DNA of 64,000 nucleotides from Saccharicrinis fermentans DSM 9555 = JCM 21142 (GCF_000517085.1 NZ_KI912107.1:1798398-1862397), one strand, 5' to 3'; positions 25,286 through 33,397 are shown, numbered from the stretch's first letter. Made by a program: numbers and translations. The notes: a model not told the origin generated them from the letters alone.

Positions 25286-26011
25286 ATGCAAGAAGAACCT
25301 ATAAAGAATACAAGAAACCCAAATACAATTGAACAATTTATAATTGAGCGTTGTGCTCGAAATATACGTATTTTTCATATTGAAGCATTTATCTTTTTTG
25401 GTGCTTGCGATATCGCTTTATGGTACTTAACAATTCTGTTTTTTAGTGAGAGTTTTTTAATGGGCTTGGGTATGCTTATTTTGGCATTAGGTATAGGAAT
25501 ATTTCTAATTCTTATTTGGGCAGTAATTAAGGATACTAAAACCAAATCGTATCAAATTATTTCAACTAAAGGAGCTTGGAGTGTCAATTTTGAAGGTCAA
25601 GGTAAAAATTACCACCCTGTTTCAAGAGTGAATGATGAAAAAATTTGCATGGTTGTTCCAGGTATGGCTACTGCTCCTAAATATGGTGAAATTAAAAAAA
25701 TTGAATATGAATATGTGAATATTCTTAATTTTGCTGTATTTGGATACAATAATATCTTTATTTCAATTGATAAAATAGGATTTAGCGAAAAGCATCAGAC
25801 TTATGTTGAGAACTTAAAACCAATTGGACTGCTATCCGTGGTCATAAGCATTGTCTTTTGCTTTAGTTTGATGTTTTGTTTTCTTATTGAATTTGATTCA
25901 ATATGGCTTTCATTTCTCTGTTTATTCTCGTTTTTCATCTTTGTAAGAACGACTGTTATTTGGGTTGGCAATAATAATCTTCGTAAAAGCTTAACTATAG
26001 AAGTTCCTTGA
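25286..26011 (+). CDS. Cassette-borne membrane protein of unknown function
   Basis: 241 residues with four predicted membrane helices in two hairpins: about 30-52 (FIFFGACDIALWYLTILFF), 55-80 (LGMLILALGIGIFLILIWAV), 180-202 and 205-225. A soluble loop of about 95 residues in the middle contains KGAWSVNFEGQG and MVVPGMATAPKYGEIKK. I recognise no family. It is the only gene of cassette A3, which begins at 25176 and has its matching AAGGCTAA at 27584-27591. By location among effector/immunity cassettes it could be an orphan immunity protein or another accessory function. There is no direct evidence. Confidence 0.7.
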   Translation: MQEEPIKNTRNPNTIEQFIIERCARNIRIFHIEAFIFFGACDIALWYLTILFFSESFLMGLGMLILALGIGIFLILIWAVIKDTKTKSYQIISTKGAWSVNFEGQGKNYHPVSRVNDEKICMVVPGMATAPKYGEIKKIEYEYVNILNFAVFGYNNIFISIDKIGFSEKHQTYVENLKPIGLLSVVISIVFCFSLMFCFLIEFDSIWLSFLCLFSFFIFVRTTVIWVGNNNLRKSLTIEVP

Positions 26012-26076
26012 TTACAATCTGGAAAATTAAATTGTGATGAAATTCATGTTGTTACATACTAGGAATAAGAAAATCG

Positions 26077-26091
26077 GTTTAGAATGAATTG
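26077..26091. repeat. 15-bp direct repeat flanking the IS3-like element (left copy)
   Basis: GTTTAGAATGAATTG here is repeated exactly at 27559-27573. The two copies bracket the IS, whose ends begin within or next to them. The length is long for an IS3 target duplication (usually 3-5 bp). Confidence 0.85.
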
Positions 26092-26147
26092 TATATTAGC
26101 CCGTAATAAAACCGAGCAGAAAAATAAACAATTAAATTTGTACTGCT

Positions 26148-26429
26148 ATGGAAAAAAAGACACGTTTTACGACAAAAATCAAAACAGAAATTGTTCTGTC
26201 CTTGCTTCGAGGAGAAAGCATGGAGGCTGCAAGCCGTAAGTATGGAGTAACGATCGCCGATCTGAGTTTTTGGCGTGATCAGTTTGTTAAGCATGGAGCT
26301 GATGGATTTAAGCGCAAGCCCGATGATTCTAGACTAAAGGAGGCCGAACGTATGATTGGTAAGCTGCAAATGGAGTTGGAACTCACAAAAAAAAAGAACG
26401 AATTGGTAGCAAAACTAAAAAGGAGATAA
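26148..26429 (+). CDS. IS3-family transposase OrfA (helix-turn-helix protein)
   Basis: 93 residues. It has an HTH of the IS3 OrfA type (KIKTEIVLSLLRGESMEAASRKYGV, WRDQFVKHG), then a coiled-coil leucine-zipper-like tail (LKEAERMIGKLQMELELTKKKNELVAKL). It binds the IS ends and partners OrfB. The A-rich stretch near its end (AAAAAAAAAG at 26387-26396) is a plausible place for programmed frameshifting into OrfB, though OrfB also has its own frame 5 bp downstream. Confidence 0.85.
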   Translation: MEKKTRFTTKIKTEIVLSLLRGESMEAASRKYGVTIADLSFWRDQFVKHGADGFKRKPDDSRLKEAERMIGKLQMELELTKKKNELVAKLKRR

Positions 26430-26434
26430 TCGCC

Positions 26435-27464
26435 TTGTTGATGAAAGAGGTTTGCTCTATAACGCAAAAACCATATCCAAAGCGACTTATATTTAAGGTA
26501 GTGGGTTATAGTAGTAGCACATGGTATGAGAAACCAGTGGCAAAAACAGGTAAACGAGGTAGAAAACCCCTTCATAGTGATGAGACCGTCTTGCATGAGA
26601 TCAAGGTTGAAATTCAGAATAGTGTATTTAAATCTGAAGGCTATTTCAAGGTTAAAAAGCGCATGCAAAGAAGGCCTAACAATGCCATTAGGGCTGGGAA
26701 AGAGCGAGTGAATAAGCTTATGCGTGAGAATGATTTACTGAGTCCAAACAGGAGATCCAGAAGTACTAAGAAGAACGATCATAAGGGGCGCATTATAACT
26801 GACAAACCAAATATAATGTGGGCCACTGATGGCAAAAAGTTCTGGATTAATGGAAGTGGGTGGCACTGGTTTTTCGGTGTTATTGACCATTTTAATGACG
26901 AAATATTGGCATGGCATATAGCAAAGATTGGTAACCGTTTTGCGGCTATGGAGCCAGTACGTTCTGCTATTCGGAAACAATTTGGCTCCGTTAATAGAGA
27001 TGTTTGCAGAGGTATGGAGCTGCAGTTACGTAGTGATCACGGTTCACAATATGACTCTGCAGACTTTATGAATGAGATGAAGTTTCTTGGCCTAGGAATG
27101 TCGAAGGCGTATGTGAGGTCGCCGGAATGCAATGGCATAATTGAGCGGTTTCACCGTACCCTGGAGGAAGAGACTTCTACAGATCAAGCCTTTTAATTCT
27201 ATTGAGGAAGCTCAACGGGAAATAGCTGAATTTATTGACAATTACAATACACATTGGATATTACACAGGTTGAACCATTACTCCCCGATGGAGTATAAAC
27301 GAATGTATATAGAAGCGCTGAAGAACGCCCAGTCCGATACTTCGGGTAATATTGAGCCAGAGGGCCAGTTTGTCCTCCTTTTGAGTGGTTCGATACCACG
27401 AAAAAAGGATCAAACACAAAAAATAAGCAAAGGGGTAAAACTTGCGGAAATATCCCTTTCGTAG
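26435..27464 (+). pseudogene. IS3-family transposase OrfB (DDE integrase), frameshifted
   Basis: The first frame (26435-27196) gives the rve integrase core with the D-D-E residues: WATDGKKFW, LRSDHGSQYDSADF and NGIIERFHRTLEEE. A one-base shift near 27170 puts the rest (FNSIEEAQREIAEFIDNYN, LNHYSPMEYKRMY) into another frame that continues to 27464. The catalytic residues precede the break, but the C-terminal domain is lost, so it is probably inactive. A proline/lysine-rich tail after the family's normal end may be read-through of non-coding DNA. Confidence 0.85.
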
Positions 27465-27558
27465 ATCCTTCGGTATAACAAATCACCGTCGGACCAGTTT
27501 GTCCGACACAAAAATAGAAAAAAACTAAAAAAGTGCTCGGTTTTTAGAGGCCAATACA

Positions 27559-27573
27559 GTTTAGAATGAATTG
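27559..27573. repeat. 15-bp direct repeat flanking the IS3-like element (right copy)
   Basis: Exact second copy of GTTTAGAATGAATTG (see 26077-26091), directly after the right IS end. The boundary box of the cassette follows at 27584. Confidence 0.85.
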
Positions 27574-27591
27574 AAAAATAACGAAAGGCTA

Positions 27592-27905
27592 ATTGAGTAG
27601 ACTGCCGCTAGGCCATTAGCCTAGCGGAGAGCCTCTCACAGCACGACTTTTTACTTCTTAAAAAGTACGTACGGGTAACTTCGTTATTCCTCTTCACAAA
27701 TTAAAATACTATTTTAATTTATTCGAGCATATACGGCGGTTCCTTACACCATGGGGAATCGAAGATCGGCGGAGCCAATAATGAGTTAGATTTAGTGGAT
27801 AAAGAAGATGTTATTTCATTGTACATTGTAACTAAAGGAATATAACCTCGTTTTCTGAGTCTTTCCACCGTTATGGTTGTACCTAAAATAGGATTACCTG
27901 CCGGG
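27592..27905 (-). mobile_element. Group II intron b, 3' fragment, antisense at the end of cassette A3
   Basis: About 314 bp closely related to the 3' end of intron a: the last residues of the maturase (ILGTTITVERLRKRGYIP ... LAPPIFDSPW), the same hairpin-interrupted domain V region (including an AAATTAAAATA...TATTTTAATTT palindrome) and a domain VI stem CCGCTAGGCTAATGGCCTAGCGG ending CTACTCAAT at 27592. The exon that follows is TAGCCTTTCG. The 5' 1.9 kb of the intron is missing; the sequence switches near 27905 to a gene fragment belonging to array B. It marks where the two arrays were joined. Confidence 0.72.
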
Positions 27906-27907
27906 CT

Positions 27908-28112
27908 TTATTGATTTTTCTTCATTGTATACATCTTCACATAACGTCCCATTATTCCAAAATCATTGTTGTCAGCCACTTTTCCTTCTGAATTCACCAC
28001 ATGTCCTTGTTTTACTAAATACCTTTCTGGTAAAAACAAGCTAATTTTTTCTCTAACCAAATTTTCAACTTCATCACCTTTCATTTTAGCAGTAAACACT
28101 CTTAGCCTTGCA
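27908..28112 (-). pseudogene. 3' part of a split cassette gene (array B, third cassette)
   Basis: An open frame of about 68 residues (LRVFTAKMKGDEVENLVREKISLFLPERYLV...RYVKMYTMKKNQ, stop at 27908). Upstream the frame continues only through the ribozyme domains of the adjacent group II intron, so that part is not real protein. It is best read as the 3' exon of a gene broken by the intron. The probable 5' end is the hydrophobic, signal-like frame at about 29310-29450. No family is recognised. Confidence 0.5.
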
Positions 28113-29330
28113 GGGTAGAGTAGAGCCTGATAGCTTACTCCCATTATTACTTCTAAAAGTAGCAATAATAAGTAAACTATCAGCGCCCCCTTCATCAAAC
28201 CGTACGTGAAGTTTTCCCTCATACGGCTTACCGATAGAGTTCTTCATTGAGCTTTCGCAAGGGTTTTCAAGCGTGCATACTTTTCCAAGTCTAACAGCCT
28301 TTTGCTTTGTACAAAAGTACTGTATGGTCGCTGGCGAAGCGACTTGTGCGCTTTACGTCCTTTGCTTTTGAGCCATTTAAATAGTTTATAATCCAAGTGT
28401 TTGATGATAACCTTTATGGTTTCCCAAATGTGCGTTACCTTACTTATAGAGAAATAATTAAGCCAACCTATTAATAATGAGTTGAGCTTGTAAAGCAAAG
28501 GTTCAATCTTCCAATGCCTACGTTTTGCTAAAAGCTCACGAATGTTGGCAAAGAGTTTACTCCTTGATTTCATACTCGGGCGGACGTTGGTATAGTTCTT
28601 CCTGTTCCAAGCGAATTTGGAGCGGATTACCCTGAACTCAAACCCCAAAAAGAATAGGCTTTTCTTATGCACATGCAAAATAGTTGTCTTTTCCTTATTG
28701 ATGGTCAGTCCCATCCTTGTCATTAAGGAATTGATATAAGCCAGTATTTCCCTACTGTAATAGTAAGTACCCATCTGTACAAAATAATCAGCATAACGGA
28801 CTATGCAAATGTTGCCCTTGGCAAACTTACTATTTGGACTATTAACAATGCGGTCAAAAGCATGCAGGTAAATATTCGACAGCAATGGACTGATAACTCC
28901 TCCTTGCGGAGTGTCTGCCCTGAATGTCAGAAGCTTCCCGTTCTTTAATTGTTTGGGTGTTTTCAGCCATTGCTTAATAATATTCAAAATCCCGTTGTCA
29001 CTGATACGCTCTTTGAGCAGTACAAACAGCTTATCATGAGGGATGGTATCAAAGTATTTCGACAAATCTGTGTCATAAATAAAATGATGCCCTTCATAAA
29101 TGTTCTTCTTGATTTGCTTGATCGCATTATGTGCTCCACGCTTTGGTCTAAATCCATACGAAGTTTCTTCAAAGTCGGCTTCCCAGAGTGGCTCTATTAA
29201 CATCTTTACTGCCATTTGTGCAACTCTATCTCTAATGGTTGGAATTCCCAACTTTCGAAACTCGCCTTTCTTTTCCTTCGGGATTGATAATTCGGCTTGG
29301 TCATTTGAACATACCGAGCTTCAGCGATAA
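28113..29330 (-). mobile_element. Second type of group II intron, 5'-truncated
   Basis: Different from introns a-c. After the RT stop comes a classical 33-nt domain V (28197-28229: AAGCCGTAT ... GTACGGTTT with a GGGAAAAC loop region). A domain VI stem follows (GCGCTGATAG pairing with CTATCAGGC), ending CTACTCTACC near 28113. The 5' ribozyme domains and the N-terminus of the RT are absent, so it cannot splice or move on its own. Confidence 0.75.
28244..29320 (-). pseudogene. Group II intron reverse transcriptase, N-terminally truncated with mutated active site
   Basis: 335 residues from ATG 29251; the frame extends upstream to about 29320 (LSIPKEKKGEFRKLGIP), showing the true start is lost. 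RT motifs: GIPTIRDRVAQMAVK, YGFRPKRGAHNAI, DTDLSKYFDTIPH, TPQGGVISPLLSNI. The active-site motif reads VRYADYF instead of YADD: the second catalytic Asp codon GAT has become TAT. The maturase domain ends near the stop (LNSLLIGWLNYF ...). A catalytic Asp is missing and the N-terminus is gone, so it is dead. Confidence 0.85.
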
Positions 29331-29502
29331 TCCTCACGGATATAACTGTCAGCAGTTCTTCTAAATGAACAACAAATTATTGCGATAAGTGAAAGTAAAA
29401 CCAAGTTTACTTGGATTATGCTGAATGAAGCAATAATCTTAACAAAAATTATTTAGGTAGGATTTGCACCTAGTGAATTACCACAGCTTCGTGGCACACC
29501 AA
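29331..29502 (-). pseudogene. 5' part of third cassette of array B, possible lipoprotein/immunity gene remnant
   Basis: The cassette begins TTGGTGTGCCACG at 29502 (minus strand). A frame without ATG but open from about 29450 gives FVKIIASFSIIQVNLVLL, then SLIAIICCSFRRTADSYIREDYR and a TGA. The hydrophobic run ending I-I-C-C looks like a lipoprotein signal. It could be the N-terminus of the gene whose C-terminus lies at 27908-28112. The start codon is unclear (ATT or GTT), so this is tentative. Confidence 0.35.
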
Positions 29503-29573
29503 CGGTTATGCTATGCATCGTAGCTTTGTGTTGCACCTGCGACAAAGCTATGATGTATGAACACGTGTTACAA
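29501..29573 (-). other. attC-like site at the 3' end of cassette B2 (effector 2 / immunity)
   Basis: Minus-strand mirror of the site at 19467: GTTTTGTAAC at the 5' side complements the cassette start GTTACAAAAC at 32426. The palindrome CATAGCTTTG/CAAAGCTACG encloses TCGCAGGTGCAA, and the crossover is CCG^TTGGTG (G at 29503). The 3' core GTTGGTG departs from GTTRRRY in its last two positions. Confidence 0.72.
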
Positions 29574-29577
29574 AACG

Positions 29578-30072
29578 TTATTTATTACAAGTCCATATGG
29601 TATCCTGTCTGCCTTTCGGATGGTTACAATACCACATATTGGGATTATCTTCGGAACGGTAATAAGCAAAGAATGCTAAACAATCTTTGCTACAATCTCC
29701 ATTTCGCCCAGAACCATCTCCATAAATTTCATGTTTTTTATCTTCCTTATGCTCAATGTAATATTCAGTGCAAGTGGTTTTTTCGAAAAATAAAATAAAA
29801 AATAGGTTAACATCAAAATTTTCGCAAATAATAGAGTCTGTTGCTAAAAAACTTTTTGTGTATAAATAGTCACTAATTAAGCTATCAACAATTAATTTAT
29901 TCTTAGGCAAATTATCTATTAAAAGATATTCCCTGAGCGTAAATTTAGTTAAGTCCCCTCCTTGGGAAACTCCTGTCTTATTCTCAAGTCTAAACACCTT
30001 GGGTGGCTTATCTTTATTAGGCATGCAGGAAAATAGCACACCTAAAACGAACAGTAATAAAATATACTTCAT
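29578..30072 (-). CDS. Candidate immunity lipoprotein for effector 2
   Basis: 164 residues with a signal peptide and lipobox LFSC (Cys16), so a membrane-anchored periplasmic lipoprotein. Cys-rich C-terminal half (CTEYYIEH, GRNGDCSKDCLAFF, NMWYCNHPKG, IWTCNK), perhaps disulfide-bonded. It starts 8 bp after the effector 2 stop, and its own stop is 4 bp before the attC-like 5' box. It is not similar to the immunity candidate of effector 1, as expected if each toxin has its own antidote. No family is recognised; function is inferred from position. Confidence 0.68.
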   Translation of the reverse strand: MKYILLLFVLGVLFSCMPNKDKPPKVFRLENKTGVSQGGDLTKFTLREYLLIDNLPKNKLIVDSLISDYLYTKSFLATDSIICENFDVNLFFILFFEKTTCTEYYIEHKEDKKHEIYGDGSGRNGDCSKDCLAFFAYYRSEDNPNMWYCNHPKGRQDTIWTCNK

Positions 30073-30080
30073 TATTAAAA

Positions 30081-32360
30081 TTATAAACTTTTGAATTCAG
30101 GTAAATTATTAATTTTCTCTTTAGTTTCTTCTGCTCTTAAAGCTTCTCTTTTATTATTGCGCTCCATTTTGCCTTTATTTATATTACCTTCAAACTCTTT
30201 TGTGAAGGTTATTTTGGTAACAAATGGCTTGTATCCTCTTAGGTGTTGTAATGCAAACCAAGCAGCAAAGGCTTCCTTTGCTACAGGAATAGTATTAGGG
30301 ATATCTTCAATATCTGTAATATCAAGTCCAAAATGATCCCATAAGGTTACCTCATAGCTTATTTTATAATTATCATTGTCAAACTGAACTTCTGATACAT
30401 ACACTTCTGTTGCCCAAATATCATTTAAAGCAATCGTTTCACCTTTTATAGTATCTAAAAGAGAACCAAATGTTGGCTTCGCAAAGTTTGCTCCTTTCGC
30501 AGTTGTTTTCCCTCTATAACCCCTTTCGTCATAATTTTTATCAATTTGCTTTTCAATAATATCTGACAATTTCCCTTTACTTGTTTTTATTTTTTCTGCA
30601 ATAAAGTCTTCCAAATTTGAACAATATTCCAAGGTAGCTTTATGATTTGCGATATCATTGGTTAATATAGGATCTTCGTAAATACCTCCTTCGTTACGTT
30701 TGAATTTTGCAATCATACGTTCAATATTGCCTTCCATTTCACCATAGGAAAAACATAGTGTTGCCCACTCTTCAAATGCTTTAAAAATATTCTCATCACT
30801 TGTGTCCCAGAATAGCAAATTACCTTCATGATAATCCTTTATATCTTTTCCAGAATCTTCGTACACCCAATCTTTAATGAGCCATGCTTTAGCATCATAA
30901 ATTCGTTCTTTAGAATAAATGGCTTTAGGATAGTTAACTTTATCAAAATCGTCAGCTATTCTCATCATTTCTGCATTGTTTTGAGCATCAATCTCTCTTT
31001 GTACATTAGCAAAATGATCTGAACCTTCTGACGGTGTAGAGTGATTAAATGATTTGTCGAATGGATTTTCTTTTAAGTTTTCAACATTTGCAAAAATTGC
31101 ATGTTTGTTAATATCAAAACCTCTTTCAATATATTCTTTTTTAAATCGCTCTACAGATTCCGAATCATATACATTATTTGGAGTTTTAGTTGCGATACCT
31201 TTACCATAGGTTAAATCTTCCGCAATATTTGTACCTTCTCTATTTAACCCTGGAACTTTAAATCTATCCACGCAAAAAGGAAAACAAACAACAGGCACTT
31301 CTACACTCACATCCTTACTGGCTTCGTTGCACCATGCATAAACTCTAATGTTTTCGGCTTCTTCGGGAGTGTATTTATAACAGATTATGCCATCTTGCTC
31401 AAAAGCATTGGATATGGTAAGTTCTTTCAGCTTTCCATCATTATTTAGTTCTACGCTCCACTGCGTGTTGTTTAACTTATAGCCCTCACCATCGTTGTAT
31501 TCGGTGGCTTTGTAAATATAACTGTTCCCCATTATCAACTCCTCCACTATTTTGCCGTCTTCGGTAAACGGTCCTTCAAGCTTCTTAACCAATAACGCCT
31601 TTTTTTCGGTTGATTGAACCGGTGCAGCGGTAGCAGGTTTCCATGGTTGATGAATATCGGTAATCTTCCACACTTTTCCATGCTGTATATTTCTATTTTG
31701 TGTGATGGCAGGCGATAAGCGCATTTGCATCATCATGGCTGAGTTACCATGCGAACTCATCTTTTCTCCGATGCTTATACAAAAGCAATCCCAAAATTGG
31801 ATTTTAAAAGCCATGTCGCCATCTCCTTCATAAAATTCTATTCTACCATTTTTGAGTTGAGAGGATAACATCCATTCGTACCAAAAATCATCATCTGATG
31901 AAGATGCTAGCTCCAAATTGAAAATACCTCCGAATTTATTGTATTCAACCGGTTTACATATGGCTTGCTGAGGACGTATATATCTATCGTATTTCCGATC
32001 TATATTCGGGATAATACCATGGTCGAGTCCTTTGCTATAACGTAATTTTGTCAACGCAGAATAATACCTTTCTTTGGGCGTTTTTGGTGCATCATCATGA
32101 TAGAGCGAAGTAAGGTTACTTTCTGCCTCTTTTAATGCTTCTCTTTTTAATTCATTATCTAAACGACTTAATCTAATGGATGACACGTTTCTATTATGAT
32201 AAGTTGATAGCTTGTTTTCATCATCCGTATCAAAAGGAAAATTCAATTGCAAGAACTTTCTGTAGGAATCTTTATTGTCTTTTACAGGACAAAAATATTC
32301 ATAGTGTAACGTATTTAGCCAACGTTCATTATTGTCGACTATTAATTTTAATTTATACAT
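30081..32360 (-). CDS. Hcp/TssD-fused T6SS effector with DUF3289-like C-terminus (effector 2)
   Basis: 759 residues with the same plan as effector 1. A TssD tube domain (about 1-26 and 140-230; GGIFNLELASSSDDDFWYEWM, AFKIQFWDCFCI, MMMQMRLSP) is split by a long insertion (26-138). An Ig-like hinge (about 254-362) is nearly identical to that of effector 1. The C-terminal 390 residues contain YGKGIATKTPN, a charged helical region, LTNDIANHKATLEYC, then LWDHFGLDITDI (about 675-686) and AAWFALQHLRGYKPFVTKI. The toxin domains of both effectors share this terminal motif block but differ upstream, so they may attack similar targets with different immunity. A lysine/glutamate-rich tail (about 735-759) is unique to this one. 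The cassette starts at 32425. Confidence 0.82.
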   Translation of the reverse strand: MYKLKLIVDNNERWLNTLHYEYFCPVKDNKDSYRKFLQLNFPFDTDDENKLSTYHNRNVSSIRLSRLDNELKREALKEAESNLTSLYHDDAPKTPKERYYSALTKLRYSKGLDHGIIPNIDRKYDRYIRPQQAICKPVEYNKFGGIFNLELASSSDDDFWYEWMLSSQLKNGRIEFYEGDGDMAFKIQFWDCFCISIGEKMSSHGNSAMMMQMRLSPAITQNRNIQHGKVWKITDIHQPWKPATAAPVQSTEKKALLVKKLEGPFTEDGKIVEELIMGNSYIYKATEYNDGEGYKLNNTQWSVELNNDGKLKELTISNAFEQDGIICYKYTPEEAENIRVYAWCNEASKDVSVEVPVVCFPFCVDRFKVPGLNREGTNIAEDLTYGKGIATKTPNNVYDSESVERFKKEYIERGFDINKHAIFANVENLKENPFDKSFNHSTPSEGSDHFANVQREIDAQNNAEMMRIADDFDKVNYPKAIYSKERIYDAKAWLIKDWVYEDSGKDIKDYHEGNLLFWDTSDENIFKAFEEWATLCFSYGEMEGNIERMIAKFKRNEGGIYEDPILTNDIANHKATLEYCSNLEDFIAEKIKTSKGKLSDIIEKQIDKNYDERGYRGKTTAKGANFAKPTFGSLLDTIKGETIALNDIWATEVYVSEVQFDNDNYKISYEVTLWDHFGLDITDIEDIPNTIPVAKEAFAAWFALQHLRGYKPFVTKITFTKEFEGNINKGKMERNNKREALRAEETKEKINNLPEFKSL

Positions 32361-32426
32361 ATATTCAGTTTGGTTGACCTTTAATATTATCCTTAAATAT
32401 ACGTCTTGTTTTTAATGTTTTGTAAC

Positions 32427-32816
32427 GGCTCAAAGTTGTTGAAAAAAATTAAAAATACAAATTATCTTCAATAAACCAAGGGCTGTGTTGCATTTTATCC
32501 AGAGGGTGAAACGAAGTTCACGAATGCTTTCATATAAATATTTGTATTCGTAAAATCCTATCACAGAAGAAGGTAACGCTTCGAACCGTTAGCAAGTGAC
32601 ACTTTTTACGAATGTAAAAACGTAGTGGTTGTTTGTGACGACAGCTGTGAAGATTATTTGTGAGCGGTTAGCGCAGCAAATACCGACGGCAAATTGGCTC
32701 CGCCGATCTTCGATTCCCCATGATGTAAGGAACAGCCCAGTACGAGACCCGTATGCTAGGTGGTGTGAGAGCTTCTCCGATAGGCTAATTAATAGCCTAT
32801 CGGCTGGCTACTCAAT
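32427..32816 (+). mobile_element. Group II intron c, ORF-less deletion derivative
   Basis: About 390 bp related to intron a. The 5' part matches from TTGTTGAAAAA and AATACAAATTATCTTCAATAAACC to GGTAACGCTTCGAACCGTTA, with a 40-bp AT-rich insert. It passes GTGAGCGGTTAGCGCAGC, then jumps straight to TTGGCTCCGCCGATCTTC, the end of the maturase gene: almost the whole RT is deleted. Domain V/VI (AGCCCAGTACGAGACCC; a stem CCGATAGGCTA/TAGCCTATCGG) ends CTACTCAAT at 32816. The extreme 5' end and the hairpin of the host attC site are missing (the cassette start GTTACAAAAC at 32426 follows directly). It is antisense to the lipoprotein cassette and sits exactly at its 3' boundary box. Confidence 0.75.
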
Positions 32817-32828
32817 TGTACACTGGCA

Positions 32829-33341
32829 CTATTTAGCTGCTTTGGGGAAAACATTTTCTCGCTTCAAGAATCCGTCATGACTAGTCAAATACAAGTAAAA
32901 GTCTGCAAGTTTATAATTAACATTTACGTCAATCTTTAATTCAATAAACTTTAAACTCTTATCGTCAGTTTTCAACTTGTATCTCATGGTTTTAATTACG
33001 CCCTTGTCAACTACTTGAAATAGGCTAATCTTTTCTACATTACCAATTGCTACTGAAGCCATTTGAAACGATTCATTATACATTTCCATCCCACGCATAA
33101 TTCTTCCATGAACTAAAGGCGTTATATAATCTTTCTCTTTTAGAAACCTAACACCATCTTTATGATTCATTGAAGTTATAATGTCTTTTGCAACCTTGTT
33201 ACCTGTACTTTTAAGTTTTGGGTCTAGCTTGTCTAAAGAAATTTTTGGGTATTCACTTGGTCCACAAGAAGTAATAAGGAATATTCCAAACGTGATTACT
33301 AGAATACAATTTTTCAAAAGGTAAGGCTTATTCTTTTTCAT
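32829..33341 (-). CDS. Cassette-borne lipoprotein of unknown function
   Basis: 170 residues with a signal sequence ending in lipobox ITSC (Cys26), so probably a periplasm-facing lipoprotein. The mature part (ISLDKLDPKLKSTGNKVAKDIITSMNHKDGVRFLKEK...) is a mixed alpha/beta small domain with alternating strands near the end (KTMRYKLKTDDKSLKFIELKIDV). I do not recognise the family. It is the only gene of cassette B1, which starts TTGTACAC at 33397, and the matching GTGTACA precedes intron c. As an orphan lipoprotein among effector cassettes it may be an immunity protein without its toxin. Confidence 0.7.
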   Translation of the reverse strand: MKKNKPYLLKNCILVITFGIFLITSCGPSEYPKISLDKLDPKLKSTGNKVAKDIITSMNHKDGVRFLKEKDYITPLVHGRIMRGMEMYNESFQMASVAIGNVEKISLFQVVDKGVIKTMRYKLKTDDKSLKFIELKIDVNVNYKLADFYLYLTSHDGFLKRENVFPKAAK

Positions 33342-33397
33342 TTTTTTTACTTCTAATTAATTTCTTCTGAGGTATGCTCTGTCATGCTTGTGTACAA

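Larger units (their letters stand above)
26090..27558 (+). mobile_element. IS3-family insertion sequence, inactivated
   Basis: About 1.47 kb inserted between the membrane-protein gene and the 3' boundary of its cassette. Imperfect terminal inverted repeats: the left end TGTATATTAGCCCG...AAAACCGAGCA (about 26090-26120) pairs with the right end TGCTCGGTTTTTAGAGGCC...TACA (27536-27558). It holds orfA and a frameshifted orfB in the usual order. Confidence 0.82.

Noticed and set aside
27908-28222. A 104-residue membrane protein starting MRENFTYGLMKGALIVYLL
   Set aside because: The N-terminal part is a chance translation of group II intron domains V and VI; only the C-terminal 68 residues may be a real exon.
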